64,000 nt of DNA from Alteromonas sp. KUL106 (GTDB lineage Bacteria > Pseudomonadota > Gammaproteobacteria > Enterobacterales > Alteromonadaceae). Below the pieces are notes generated by a model. That model did not search any database and was not told the DNA's origin. It worked only from the letters and a program-made list of their open reading frames with translations. Shown in pieces: positions 29,851 through 38,675 of the stretch. Made by a program: the position numbers and the translations under genes. How positions within the stretch are numbered: the stretch's first letter is position 1; each line of letters begins with the position of its first letter. The DNA is taken from positions 62,001 to 126,000 of the forward strand of contig NZ_BLIG01000019.1 of NCBI RefSeq assembly GCF_009811415.1, in the 5' to 3' direction.

Positions 29851-30828
29851 TTAACCTAGTAAACGAAGTGCATTTTGCCGACCGTGGACTCTTTGAAGGT
29901 TTTGATTATGCGCATACTGTTCAAGGTGCACCACCCTTCCAGCGGCATGCTTGAAGCAATGTTCAAATTGCGTGGTTAACGTCAACCAGTGTTCCTGTTC
30001 AATGTTTAAACGGGTGAGAATAGGCGGCACGTTAGAAGTCACTTTGCCCCGTTTGTTCGACTGAATCGTTCGGCTCGATGTGTCAACAAGCTGAAGATAA
30101 TCAATAAAAGAAAAAGGTAAACTATTTGGCCTATCACTCTCTGAGTTCTCCGCAAAAGGCATTAATCTTTTAGGCTTTTTACCTACTCTGGCCGCCTGAA
30201 TTCGATATCTTATACTAGTGTGGCTAGATGTTTCAGGTGTTTTCGCCAACTTAGCCCTTACTGGATTTAAATCGACGTAAGCCATACAGGCAGCAAGCGC
30301 TGACTCATCTAAAAGCGCTTGAGACTTAAATCGCCCTTCCCAGAAATGCCCTGTACAGTCGTCTTCCTTATTGGCCGCTCTGGCAATATATTCATTCAAT
30401 GCGCGCATGAACCAACTAATATCAAATAATCGTTTACGCCACACTTCGGCTATTCCACGAACCGTATTGATATGCTCTTCATTCAAATCTTTTCTCGTCG
30501 CTGGTGACAAGTATCGCTGTGTTAGCAAGGTACCTTTAAACAAGCAATGCCAGCGCCGAATAACATCTTCTGTACTAAGTGTTACTGCTTGATTTCTACA
30601 TACATGGAGCACTAAATGAGTATGATTGCTCATTACTGCATAAGCACATACATCAATAGCAAAGACAGTAGTCAAAAAGTGAATGCGGTCCTCTACCCAT
30701 TGACGGCGATGCTCGAAGCTTTTTCCATTTTCCTCACCACAAAGAAACGCTCGGCGGACACAACGTGAAACGCAATGATAATAAGGCGTATCATTTAGAC
30801 TAATCTGCGACTTTCTGGCTGTAGGCAT
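29851..30828 (-). CDS. REP-associated tyrosine transposase (Y1/IS200-like, RAYT)
   Basis: Single-domain Y1 transposase-like protein of 325 aa. The metal-binding HxH is seen in AVMSNHTHLVLHV, and the catalytic Tyr candidate in ACMAYVDLNPVRAKLA. The N-terminal PYYHCVSRCVRRAFLCG is typical of the REP-associated branch, which is usually a single-copy domesticated gene acting on short palindromic repeats. Both flanks carry TGCCTGTC-type repeats in opposite orientation, the probable substrate. No inverted-repeat IS ends or target duplications are seen, so it is unlikely to be a classical insertion sequence. Confidence 0.85.
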   Translation of the reverse strand: MPTARKSQISLNDTPYYHCVSRCVRRAFLCGEENGKSFEHRRQWVEDRIHFLTTVFAIDVCAYAVMSNHTHLVLHVCRNQAVTLSTEDVIRRWHCLFKGTLLTQRYLSPATRKDLNEEHINTVRGIAEVWRKRLFDISWFMRALNEYIARAANKEDDCTGHFWEGRFKSQALLDESALAACMAYVDLNPVRAKLAKTPETSSHTSIRYRIQAARVGKKPKRLMPFAENSESDRPNSLPFSFIDYLQLVDTSSRTIQSNKRGKVTSNVPPILTRLNIEQEHWLTLTTQFEHCFKHAAGRVVHLEQYAHNQNLQRVHGRQNALRLLG

Positions 30829-30933
30829 GGCGGCTCTCTAACGTGATTGACGGTATCAGTATTCTGAATTGCTGTTCATGTTAAAAAAAGTGTACAGAGG
30901 TACAGTTTCAAGCGTTGCAGTTCAGTGATTCAT

Positions 30934-31010
30934 TGCCTGTCTCAATTATTTTATGCCTGTCTAACTAACCATTTGCCTGTCTCAATAATTTTATGCCTGT
31001 CTCAATAACT
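30934..31010 (+). repeat. TGCCTGTCT array with exact 20-bp period
   Basis: TGCCTGTCT begins at 30934, 30954, 30974 and 30994, always 20 bp apart; three copies continue as CAAT. It lies about 100 bp upstream of the transposase start, facing it. Confidence 0.9.
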
Positions 31011-31090
31011 CCATTTTTCACTGACTTAACGACCGTTTTGCCGACGTTTACACATTTATCGCTACTCTTCTCTTGACGCGAATAAATTTA

Positions 31091-31131
31091 AGCTTACACT
31101 TGTTCGCTGTAACAGCGTACACTTGTACGCT
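31091..31131. promoter_or_regulatory. Two tandem FabR/DesT-like operators
   Basis: AGCTTACACTTGTTCGCT (31091-31108) and AGCGTACACTTGTACGCT (31114-31131) share 16 of 18 bases. The second is a perfect 8+2+8 palindrome. The pattern AGCGTACAnnTGTnCGCT recalls sites of FabR/DesT, TetR-family repressors of unsaturated-fatty-acid genes; the downstream genes are a desaturase operon. The regulator is not in the window. Confidence 0.6.
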
Positions 31132-31160
31132 TAAATTACGTCTTCGTTAAATGAAGATAG

Positions 31161-32249
31161 TTGGACAAACCTTTAGGTGTGATTTCTACATTGAAACTAT
31201 TACTTGATAAATTAGCTGATCGCTTTCTTCACTACGGCTCTTGGAAAGGGTATTGGGAAGTGCTGATGCAGCAATTTAAACCCGCATGGCGCGATGGCTA
31301 TTTCAGAGCCCGGCTTGTATCTGTGAAAAACCTAAGCTCAGATATGCTTGAGGTGTTACTGAAACCTGAGGTGTCATGGCCAACACATGTTGCAGGTCAG
31401 CATATCGCGTTGACCATAGAACTCGATGGTAAGCTCACCACACGCATATTTACGATAGCAACGGGGGCCAATACCCACCAACGAACCAAGCACATTCGTT
31501 TAGTGACCAAAGTTAAAGCCCATGGTGTGCTAACTCCCAATCTCCATTCTTTTGTGCCCAACCAATGGGTGAATATTTCAGCACCCATGGGAAAATTTGT
31601 ATGGCCGACGACGGAAAAGCCCTTACTCATGATAGCTGGCGGCTCTGGTATTACCCCTTTTATTGCGATGCTTGACGACGCTATTAACAATGCACAGGTA
31701 AATCACAGACCGGTGCATTTACTTTACTTTGCTAAGCCAAACGAACACGTATTGCTTAACGAGTTATCAGCTTTCAGCAAGCGCTGTGAAAACTTCACTT
31801 ATGATGTTTTAACTAAGCAAAAAGATGGCGACGTAGAAGCATATTTGTCTTACTTTGCAAGTGCGCACTGGTTAGTATGTGGTCCACATACTATGTTCGA
31901 CCAAGTTGAGCGTTGTGCAAAGATGATCAACGTACCCGTCTCGAGCGAACACTTTGCAGCACTCCCTGTAGTTAGCAATACAAGCCTTACCCAAAACGAA
32001 ACTTTCGCTTTGGTACACAATGGCCAATCTTTCACTATCGACAATCAGCAAACCCTTCTTTTACAACTTCAGCAAGCAGAACAACCTGTGACCTACGGGT
32101 GTGGAATGGGAATTTGTCACCAATGCCAATGCGTCAAAAAACGCGGCGTGGTGCGAGATACCCGCACTGGCGAACTTTCAGATAGCGCAGAGCAACTCAT
32201 TCAGTTATGCGTGTCACAAGCCGTTACAGATTTGGAGATCCAACTATGA
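31161..32249 (+). CDS. Flavin/[2Fe-2S] reductase feeding a fatty-acid desaturase
   Basis: Electron-transfer protein of the ferredoxin-NADP reductase type. FAD-binding domain (about residues 45-150, RIFTIATG in place of the usual RxYS), NAD(P)-binding domain (about 152-260, MIAGGSGITPFIAML, VCGPHTMFD), and a C-terminal [2Fe-2S] domain with the CxxxxCxxC...C pattern (YGCGMGICHQCQC and later LC). It should pass electrons from NAD(P)H to the desaturase encoded next, with which it overlaps by 4 bp. The start is TTG at 31161 or GTG at 31179; neither has a strong ribosome site. Confidence 0.88.
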   Translation: MDKPLGVISTLKLLLDKLADRFLHYGSWKGYWEVLMQQFKPAWRDGYFRARLVSVKNLSSDMLEVLLKPEVSWPTHVAGQHIALTIELDGKLTTRIFTIATGANTHQRTKHIRLVTKVKAHGVLTPNLHSFVPNQWVNISAPMGKFVWPTTEKPLLMIAGGSGITPFIAMLDDAINNAQVNHRPVHLLYFAKPNEHVLLNELSAFSKRCENFTYDVLTKQKDGDVEAYLSYFASAHWLVCGPHTMFDQVERCAKMINVPVSSEHFAALPVVSNTSLTQNETFALVHNGQSFTIDNQQTLLLQLQQAEQPVTYGCGMGICHQCQCVKKRGVVRDTRTGELSDSAEQLIQLCVSQAVTDLEIQL

Positions 32250-33391
32250 ACACCAGTGTTGCAATAGACAAACAACACCGTGAAGAAGCGATTGAACAAG
32301 CACACTTACCAATGCGTGACACTTCGGCAACGCGCACTGAAACTAAACCTAATTATGAGCTGCTTGCCGCTCAGCTCGATGAAATTAAAGCCGACATTAA
32401 ACAGAAAATAGGCGCTGAAGATGCCGCTTACATTCGACGTATTATTCTTATTCAGCGCATTTGCGAGTGGAGCGGACGTTTATTTTTGATGCTGGGATTC
32501 ATTCAACCGCTGCTCTGGGTTATCGGTGTATTGAGTTTAGCTACAGCAAAAATTCTCGATAATATGGAAATTGGCCACAATGTAATGCACGGTCAGTACG
32601 ACTGGATGAACGATAAGAACATAAATTCAAAGCGCTATGAATGGGACATTGCCTGTGATGGCGCAAGCTGGAACCGCGTGCACAATTATGAGCACCACAC
32701 CTATACCAATATCATTGGTAAAGACCGAGACTTTGGTTATGGTTTGCTTCGCTTATCTAACGATTTCAGGTGGAGAGTAAAAAACGTATGGCAATTCGCC
32801 ACTTATATTGCCCTTAGTATTTTGTTCCAGTGGGGAGTGTCTTATCACGAGATGGCCGCTGAGCGAGTCTTTTTCGGTAAGAAAAAAGACAACCGCAAAA
32901 ATCAGGTTACTCATAGCGAACTTAAACAACGCTTTTTTAGCAAAGGTGCACGCCAATTAGTAAAAGATTATGTGCTATTTCCTCTGTTAGCAGGGCCGTT
33001 TTTCCTTTGGGTATTAGTTGGCAACCTCATTGCCAACTTATTACGGAACTTATGGACATCTACCATTATCTTTTGCGGACATTTCACTGGCGACGTAGAA
33101 ACCTTTAAAGAGGAAGATTGTGTCAATGAAACACGAGGACAATGGTATTACCGACAAGCGCTAGGTTCGTCGAATATTAAAGGTGGAAAACTCTTTCACG
33201 TACTTACAGGGCATTTAAGCTTTCAGATTGAGCACCACTTGTTTCCTGACATCCCTGCCAAACGTTATCGGGAAATGGCACCCAAAGTACAGGCCGTATT
33301 TAAACAACACGGCATGCACTACAATACGGGAAGTTTTTTAAAACAATACGCCAGCGTGTTAAAGCGAATTATTCGCTACTCTTTCCCCTAA
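32246..33391 (+). CDS. Membrane fatty-acid / acyl-CoA desaturase
   Basis: Di-iron integral-membrane desaturase inserting a double bond into fatty acyl chains. Three histidine boxes are intact: GHNVMHG, HNYEHHTY and QIEHHLFPD. Hydrophobic segments lie near residues 75-100 and 245-275. The ATG at 32246 overlaps the stop of the reductase (ATGA) and follows GGAG; 381 aa. With the reductase and upstream FabR/DesT-like sites it matches the inducible desaturase system known from pseudomonads. Regiospecificity cannot be read from sequence. The 3' end overlaps the convergent DUF2177 gene by 23 bp. Confidence 0.92.
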   Translation: MNTSVAIDKQHREEAIEQAHLPMRDTSATRTETKPNYELLAAQLDEIKADIKQKIGAEDAAYIRRIILIQRICEWSGRLFLMLGFIQPLLWVIGVLSLATAKILDNMEIGHNVMHGQYDWMNDKNINSKRYEWDIACDGASWNRVHNYEHHTYTNIIGKDRDFGYGLLRLSNDFRWRVKNVWQFATYIALSILFQWGVSYHEMAAERVFFGKKKDNRKNQVTHSELKQRFFSKGARQLVKDYVLFPLLAGPFFLWVLVGNLIANLLRNLWTSTIIFCGHFTGDVETFKEEDCVNETRGQWYYRQALGSSNIKGGKLFHVLTGHLSFQIEHHLFPDIPAKRYREMAPKVQAVFKQHGMHYNTGSFLKQYASVLKRIIRYSFP

Positions 33392-33806
33392 CCATTTGAA
33401 ATCCTAACCAGCCAGCCATAGCGCTTGCGCTGGTTAGGCAAGTTCCCCATGCCCAATCAATCAGCATGATGAACAAAGTAAAACCTTCAATAATGCTATA
33501 CGCCGTTAAATTGTAAGCACCATAGCTAGCTAATCCCAATAGGGCTCCGTCTATACCCGCGTAAAGTAAAGACTTGTCTCTGTTTGCGACAACCGCAAGT
33601 ACAAACACCACACCGCCATACATAAGGTAAAACACCACCCAAGGCCAGGTGATAAATTGACGTCTAAGCAGTGGTGCCATCTCACTTTGGTACCATCCAT
33701 CTGCTATGACACCGAGCCACAAGAAATCGAGTACGCCAAAACACACAAAGATTGCAAGTAACGATATGATGATGTTTTTTGCGAAGCGAATGACGTTGGA
33801 AATCAT
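33369..33806 (-). CDS. DUF2177-family membrane protein
   Basis: Four-helix membrane protein of 145 aa matching DUF2177: FGVLDFLWLGVIADGWYQSEMAPLLR near the N-terminus, YLMYGGVVFVL, GALLGLASYGAYNLTAYSII and DWAWGTCLTSASA. Function unknown. It overlaps the 3' end of the desaturase gene on the other strand. Confidence 0.85.
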   Translation of the reverse strand: MISNVIRFAKNIIISLLAIFVCFGVLDFLWLGVIADGWYQSEMAPLLRRQFITWPWVVFYLMYGGVVFVLAVVANRDKSLLYAGIDGALLGLASYGAYNLTAYSIIEGFTLFIMLIDWAWGTCLTSASAMAGWLGFQMVRGKSSE

Positions 33807-33908
33807 GAGGCCTATCCCTGTTAATGTTGCGTAGCTTTAAAGAATTTACTCTTTTCTCATCAAATAAAAGTCAGTGCGGCTCAAGTAGCGTTAGCTTCCT
33901 TAGCAGCA

Positions 33909-35822
33909 CTATTCTACCAAAGTTTTGGCTCTTCCCGTTTTTTTAGCTTCGTACAAAAGGTGATCTGCACGCTCTAATACTGAGTCTATCTTATCAGTGC
34001 TCTTAAATGTGACAATACCAGCGGAGAAACTAACGTTAAATGCAACGCCCTGTTCCCCCCACCGTTCAATACTTTCAAATTCTTGTCGAATGGCATGTAT
34101 TATTGCTTTTGCTTCAGGGATCTCCGTTGCTTGAACAACCAAAAAGAACTCTTCCCCACCATACCGACATAAGCGATCTATTTTCCTGATACGTTTTATG
34201 ATGATTTGGCTTAGTGTTCTAAGCACTTCATCTCCTATGTTGTGCCCGTAGTTATCATTAATTTTTTTGAAGTAATCAATATCCAAAAGAACCGCACAAT
34301 TAACTTGTTCAGGTGAGATAAAGGTTAGCCAGCTGTTGATAGCTCTTCTTGTATAAGCTCCCGTCAAAGAATCTACATCCGCCAATGCTTTTGCAACATT
34401 GTGACGGCGTCTGTACCACAGTGTTGTCATTCCGAGAAAAATAGCCAACCCGCCAAATAATATACTTTTAAGAAAATTGGCTTGGCTGGTTAATTGGTCT
34501 TTTTCCCTATTTATTTTTATATTCCTAAGCTTGTTAAATTCTACTTCTTTTGAAAGGAAGTCATTACCGAGATCAAGACTTTTAGACGAGATAAGCTGAT
34601 TTCTATCCAATTTTAGCGAGCGATATTTTTTAGCAAATTGGTAGGCTTTTTCATAGTTTCCATTTGCTTCATAGATTCTCTGGAGGTTTTGGTAAAGCCT
34701 AAGGTTAATATCCGCTGCCGATGGATACTGCGATGCCCACGCCTCATATTTTTGGGTAAGACTATCAACCTCCTCCGCGAGCCTAATGGGCTCATTTCCA
34801 TCTAGCGCTTCTATTAACGTTAAAGCAGTCTGAATATATGCCTCAATCATTGGCGAAGAACCAGTGCTCATGCTTGTTTCAACCACTTGTTCTATTCGTC
34901 CAACCAAACCTCTTATTTTATCGATTTCAGCTTCATTTATGTTATGGGTATACACGGATAAATTCAGAATTAGCGCAACAATAAGATTATCGGCATTTCC
35001 CATATCTGTTGCTAGCTTAACAGCTGATTCTGCTCTTGCTAAAGCTTCCGAAAAGCGCCCTAATTGTGTCAATGCTTGAACTGAGGCAATGTAGTCTACG
35101 GAATATCGATCGGTTAACGGCACTATTGATAAAATATAGTCTGCGTAAAGTAATGCTTCAGAGTAAAGCTGAAGTTCTAAAAGTATATTCGCTATGTAAG
35201 CAGCAATCTCTCTCTGACTTAACATAGCCTTAAATGAATCTTCTTTCTCAACCTTTAAATAGTTGAACGAATATTTAAATTCGACTAATGCGTCAATATG
35301 CGATTTTGATTGAAACTCATTACCTAACCATGCACTTACAAGAGCGACCGCCTCGCTCTCTGACGCTTCTAGCATTTCCGCTTTTAAACGTCTAAGTTTC
35401 TCTATCGCTGTGTTTACGTGCGCTCCATTTCCTTTAGCCGCGCTCGAGTAAATATAGTAAGAGCGAACACCAGCATACAGTTCAGAGTCTAGTCGTTTAA
35501 GGACATCCCAATCATTTCGATTGATTAGCCTGGCTGGAAAACTAAACCAGTTTTCAACTGCTTTATCTCCGTTAAACCCCTCCCAAAGTAGATGTTTAAA
35601 AATAAGTCCCAGCGATGAATCATCTTTAGCGAGACCTGACGCTAAAACATGATTGCTTAACTCCTTATTCAGTGGGTCGTTGTTATTCGACCAGAGAGTA
35701 ATAGCTCTATACGTTACCTCATCGTAATGCCTTAACTTCGATAAATCGTCACCACTAACTTTACTCACATGAAATGCGAAAAATGGCAATATTGCGTATG
35801 TAAGTATCGTTAATTTATTCAA
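33909..35822 (-). CDS. Diguanylate cyclase with periplasmic TPR-like sensor
   Basis: Signal peptide (residues 1-24), a long helical repeat region of TPR type (about 150-430, for example YSEALLYADYILSIVPLTDRY, FSEALARAESAVKLA, NYEKAYQFAKKYRSLKLD), one membrane helix (about 450-467, FLKSILFGGLAIFLGMTTLW) and a cytoplasmic GGDEF domain (about 480-637). The active site reads GGEEF in RYGGEEFFLVV. DIDYFKKINDNYGHNIGDEVL is the normal substrate-binding region. RKIDRLCRYGGEEF has RxxD at the I-site position (RKID), so product inhibition is likely. It makes cyclic-di-GMP in response to an unknown periplasmic signal. Confidence 0.9.
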   Translation of the reverse strand: MNKLTILTYAILPFFAFHVSKVSGDDLSKLRHYDEVTYRAITLWSNNNDPLNKELSNHVLASGLAKDDSSLGLIFKHLLWEGFNGDKAVENWFSFPARLINRNDWDVLKRLDSELYAGVRSYYIYSSAAKGNGAHVNTAIEKLRRLKAEMLEASESEAVALVSAWLGNEFQSKSHIDALVEFKYSFNYLKVEKEDSFKAMLSQREIAAYIANILLELQLYSEALLYADYILSIVPLTDRYSVDYIASVQALTQLGRFSEALARAESAVKLATDMGNADNLIVALILNLSVYTHNINEAEIDKIRGLVGRIEQVVETSMSTGSSPMIEAYIQTALTLIEALDGNEPIRLAEEVDSLTQKYEAWASQYPSAADINLRLYQNLQRIYEANGNYEKAYQFAKKYRSLKLDRNQLISSKSLDLGNDFLSKEVEFNKLRNIKINREKDQLTSQANFLKSILFGGLAIFLGMTTLWYRRRHNVAKALADVDSLTGAYTRRAINSWLTFISPEQVNCAVLLDIDYFKKINDNYGHNIGDEVLRTLSQIIIKRIRKIDRLCRYGGEEFFLVVQATEIPEAKAIIHAIRQEFESIERWGEQGVAFNVSFSAGIVTFKSTDKIDSVLERADHLLYEAKKTGRAKTLVE

Positions 35823-36019
35823 CGGTATTAGCTATGTTTCAATTTTGTATCTTTTAAAAGTATGTCTTGATTTAAAAATTTCCATTGAACTTTGGTATTC
35901 AACAAAAATGAAGGTGACAGAAAGGCCAGTAACACTTTACTTAAAACTTACACTGGATGTTGCAACTTAACGGTCCTTCGACTCTCAAAGTAATGTGGTT
36001 CAAATAAGCCTAAAATAAA

Positions 36020-36478
36020 ATGAAAAAAACATTCTTAGTGATAACAACGTCTTTAATGGTCAGTGCATGCGCTCATCGACCACCACCTTTAGATATGGAT
36101 GAAATACTTTTTGAAACTAAGATCAAGCAAGATGGTACAAAGCTCTTCGCATTTAGCATTCCGTTGATGCATCAGCGAGATGGCGCCAAAGACGGCGGCA
36201 GAGGCAGCCGTGCTCAAGGAAACGATGGCGGTGGACGTGGCAATCGTGGAGGGCAGGAAAATCGTGGAGGCTCATCACGCAAAATGTCAGATAACGCCGA
36301 TAGAATGGCGGAGCGACTCTATGCATCGCTTGATAGAAAATTCGATGAAACCAGTTACTGCCAATCTGGCTATATCGAAATAGATACACATCAAACCGAA
36401 GATAGGATTCATCTATTAGGTGAATGTAATGAGACGGCGAGTAAAATGGACAGGCTTGATTTCCCTAACGTTAATTGA
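36020..36478 (+). CDS. Small lipoprotein with a Gly/Arg-rich linker
   Basis: Not recognised. 152 aa; a lipoprotein signal ends in VSAC (residues 14-17). The middle (about 56-85) is a low-complexity Gly/Arg/Asn/Gln stretch, followed by a folded-looking tail with two cysteines (ETSYCQSGYIEID, LLGECNETA) that could form a disulfide. No neighbour suggests a role. Confidence 0.65.
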   Translation: MKKTFLVITTSLMVSACAHRPPPLDMDEILFETKIKQDGTKLFAFSIPLMHQRDGAKDGGRGSRAQGNDGGGRGNRGGQENRGGSSRKMSDNADRMAERLYASLDRKFDETSYCQSGYIEIDTHQTEDRIHLLGECNETASKMDRLDFPNVN

Positions 36479-36531
36479 CTATTGATTTATGAAGCGCACG
36501 GCCGGAGGCACGCGCTTAAGTCATCACACAC

Positions 36532-36990
36532 TCAGTCAACACAGAGAGTATGCTCCACAACACCTTTAGACACATAGGCTCTACACCCAAATAAGTCGGT
36601 GCTTTCTAAACACACGCCGCTGGCCCTTTGTTCGGCGCCTACCGAATTGTTCTCTGTCACACAGGCCACTTCGCATTCGCTGCTGTCGTTGCACACATTA
36701 CCCGCATCCTTTGCCGGTAACACGCAAGCATATGCCTGTTGTCGACCTACTTTCTTCCAGCTACCACCTTGTTTGTCACACACTTTTTCAGACTCAATGG
36801 AATAAGCTTGCTGTACCAAAGGCAAGGAGGTATCAACAACTTGCGCTAGTTTTTCAACCTCTTCAACGCTCGCAACAGGCGTATCGACAGATTCTATGGG
36901 CTGAGCACCACAGGCATATAATGATGCGCTCACGCCAATGACTAACACCCTTTTCAAACACAAAACCGCTTTATCCATTACTCTTTTCAT
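36532..36990 (-). CDS. Cysteine-rich lipoprotein, unknown function
   Basis: Not recognised. 152 aa; a lipoprotein signal ends in LYAC (about residue 27). The mature part has ten further cysteines (EKVCDKQGGSW, AYACVLP, NVCNDSSECEVACV, GVCLES, FGCRAY, HTLCVD), suggesting a disulfide-stabilised periplasmic domain of the kind with repeated C-x(n)-C-x-S-S-x-C elements. Convergent with the lipoprotein gene at 36020-36478. Confidence 0.65.
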   Translation of the reverse strand: MKRVMDKAVLCLKRVLVIGVSASLYACGAQPIESVDTPVASVEEVEKLAQVVDTSLPLVQQAYSIESEKVCDKQGGSWKKVGRQQAYACVLPAKDAGNVCNDSSECEVACVTENNSVGAEQRASGVCLESTDLFGCRAYVSKGVVEHTLCVD

Positions 36991-37070
36991 TTCTATCTCA
37001 GCTTATTTATCCGTTTTTCTGGTGACGTAAACGTTATTTCTCTATCTTTTCACTCCACGAAACTTGGCCT

Positions 37071-38285
37071 CTACTCATCTTGCGTCAGCGACAAGCTCAC
37101 CCATACTAACCGGTGGTCTGAACTGGCTTCACGGTTTTTGACTAATCGATACAACTCACTGGTTTTAGCAGGCCAAAATACACCGGCATCATTGACATTA
37201 AAGCCATAACGAGAAGGCAAGACGTAGTCGGCTCTGGCCCCCCAATAGGCAGTAAACCGATTACTAAATTCGGCACTTGACGCCCCAGCACCACCTGCAC
37301 TAATTGGAATAATGTCGTTATTAACCAAAGGGTGGTTGGTTAACTGTTCGATTACGCCCTCGCGATGTTTATCCCCAATATCTGCCGCATTGAAGTCACC
37401 AACGAGTACAAACCGCGAGTTCTCCGACAAGCTTACTTTGTCGCCATTATCGTCGTAGATGTATGCTCCTTTGTCGGGAGAGAGGTAATCTGCCATGAGT
37501 CTGATCTCGTCAAAATTACGTTTGCCATTTCGGTCCTCTCTCCCATCGAAGTTTGGTGGTGTGGGATGCATTGCAAGTATGTGAACGGTTTTATTTCCCA
37601 CTATTACAGGTACATCCCAGTGCGATTTCGAACTCAACCTAAGCGCCGCCCACTCTTCAACACTGTACCAGGGTGTACCGCTGTCAATACGCCCCATTTC
37701 ATCAGGAACGATAGGCACTTGTGGATGAGGCATGTGATGCCATTTGAATGTCTGAAAAGTACGAATGTTATCAACATCAATGGGGTATTTTGATAAAAGC
37801 GCCATGCCATACTGACCTGGGTAAAGCCCATAGCCATATGCGTCACCACCAAAGCCCTCTGCTCTTCCATTATTGTCTAAATCAAATTTTGTCGGCTCGC
37901 CGGTATTCACACTCGCAACATAGGTATAGGGATAATTCACCGGCTTAAGATCACGTTGAGAGACGTTCAGGTAGTTTTGAACAAACGCTTCTACCCCTTT
38001 ACTCTTGTCAGCTATATAGTCAAATTCGTTCAACAGTAAGATGTCGGGGTTAACACGCTGAATGATTTCAGCAACATTTTTTACCTGACTATGCTCGCCC
38101 GTTGATAGGACGTGTTGAAGCACTTTATCGCTTGGCTTCATACCCAATGCTTTGTAGTTAGTGGCTTCCATACTGACATTGAACGTAGCGACTTTGAGCG
38201 TCTGTTCTTCTTGCGCACTGTTCGGGGTGGATACAAGTAATGGGGGTAAAAAAGCAATGGCGAAGAAAAGCCCTCTGTTTTTCAT
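37071..38285 (-). CDS. Secreted endonuclease/exonuclease/phosphatase-family protein
   Basis: EEP-superfamily hydrolase (DNase I-like fold). Signal peptide (MKNRGLFFAIAFLPPLLVSTPNSA), then VATFNVSME, DILLLNEFDYI (metal-binding Glu), HILAMHPTPP, FVLVGDFNAADIGD (the GDFNA motif) and SSDHRLVWVSL (catalytic His). Substrate could be nucleic acid or a phosphodiester/phosphate. The ATG at 38285 is chosen because it opens the signal peptide; the frame stays open upstream only because an octamer repeat there has no stop codons. 404 aa. Confidence 0.88.
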   Translation of the reverse strand: MKNRGLFFAIAFLPPLLVSTPNSAQEEQTLKVATFNVSMEATNYKALGMKPSDKVLQHVLSTGEHSQVKNVAEIIQRVNPDILLLNEFDYIADKSKGVEAFVQNYLNVSQRDLKPVNYPYTYVASVNTGEPTKFDLDNNGRAEGFGGDAYGYGLYPGQYGMALLSKYPIDVDNIRTFQTFKWHHMPHPQVPIVPDEMGRIDSGTPWYSVEEWAALRLSSKSHWDVPVIVGNKTVHILAMHPTPPNFDGREDRNGKRNFDEIRLMADYLSPDKGAYIYDDNGDKVSLSENSRFVLVGDFNAADIGDKHREGVIEQLTNHPLVNNDIIPISAGGAGASSAEFSNRFTAYWGARADYVLPSRYGFNVNDAGVFWPAKTSELYRLVKNREASSDHRLVWVSLSLTQDE

Positions 38286-38400
38286 GGTGCTACCTTTGAG
38301 TAAAAGCGATACCCAAAGATAGCAACATCGACGTCTTATCTGAACTTTTTGTTTTGCTAGAGAGCTGTATCGACAAGGCAATATCTCTCTTGCTCTCCGC

Positions 38401-38472
38401 AAACACGCAAACACGCAAACACGCAAACACGCAAACACGCAAACACGCAAACACGCAAACACGCAAACACGC
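38401..38472 (+). repeat. Octamer tandem repeat, nine copies of AAACACGC
   Basis: Nine perfect units, preceded by a partial CGC. It lies about 115-190 bp upstream of the nuclease-family start, in its likely promoter region. Such repeats change copy number by slipped-strand mispairing. Confidence 0.98.
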
Positions 38473-38675
38473 AAAAATATTTTATAAAAAGATAAAATAA
38501 AGAATTAATTATTCACGATAAGCCAAGTGTATAAAAATAATAGAATCAATTACTCGCTCTTCACTGGTATTCTCGTTTTGTCTTATTCAATTTACGTTAC
38601 GCACACTACGCATAACGTTCGTCTATTAGATATTCCGCTCAAGATGGCGTATTTTAAGTGAAAGAGAGATGAGTT

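Noticed and set aside
30934..31010. Short regularly spaced repeats resembling a CRISPR array
   Set aside because: The repeat is only 9 bp with 11-bp gaps, far below CRISPR repeat and spacer sizes, and no cas gene is near. It is better explained as sites for the adjacent transposase.
29851..31010. Complete IS200/IS605 insertion sequence
   Set aside because: No tnpB, no subterminal hairpin pair bounding the gene and no IS ends. The repeats and protein length fit a REP-associated transposase.
38286..38474. In-frame N-terminal extension of the nuclease-family protein through the octamer repeat
   Set aside because: It would place a repetitive Cys/Arg/Val-rich peptide before a clear signal peptide. 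The ATG at 38285 fits better.
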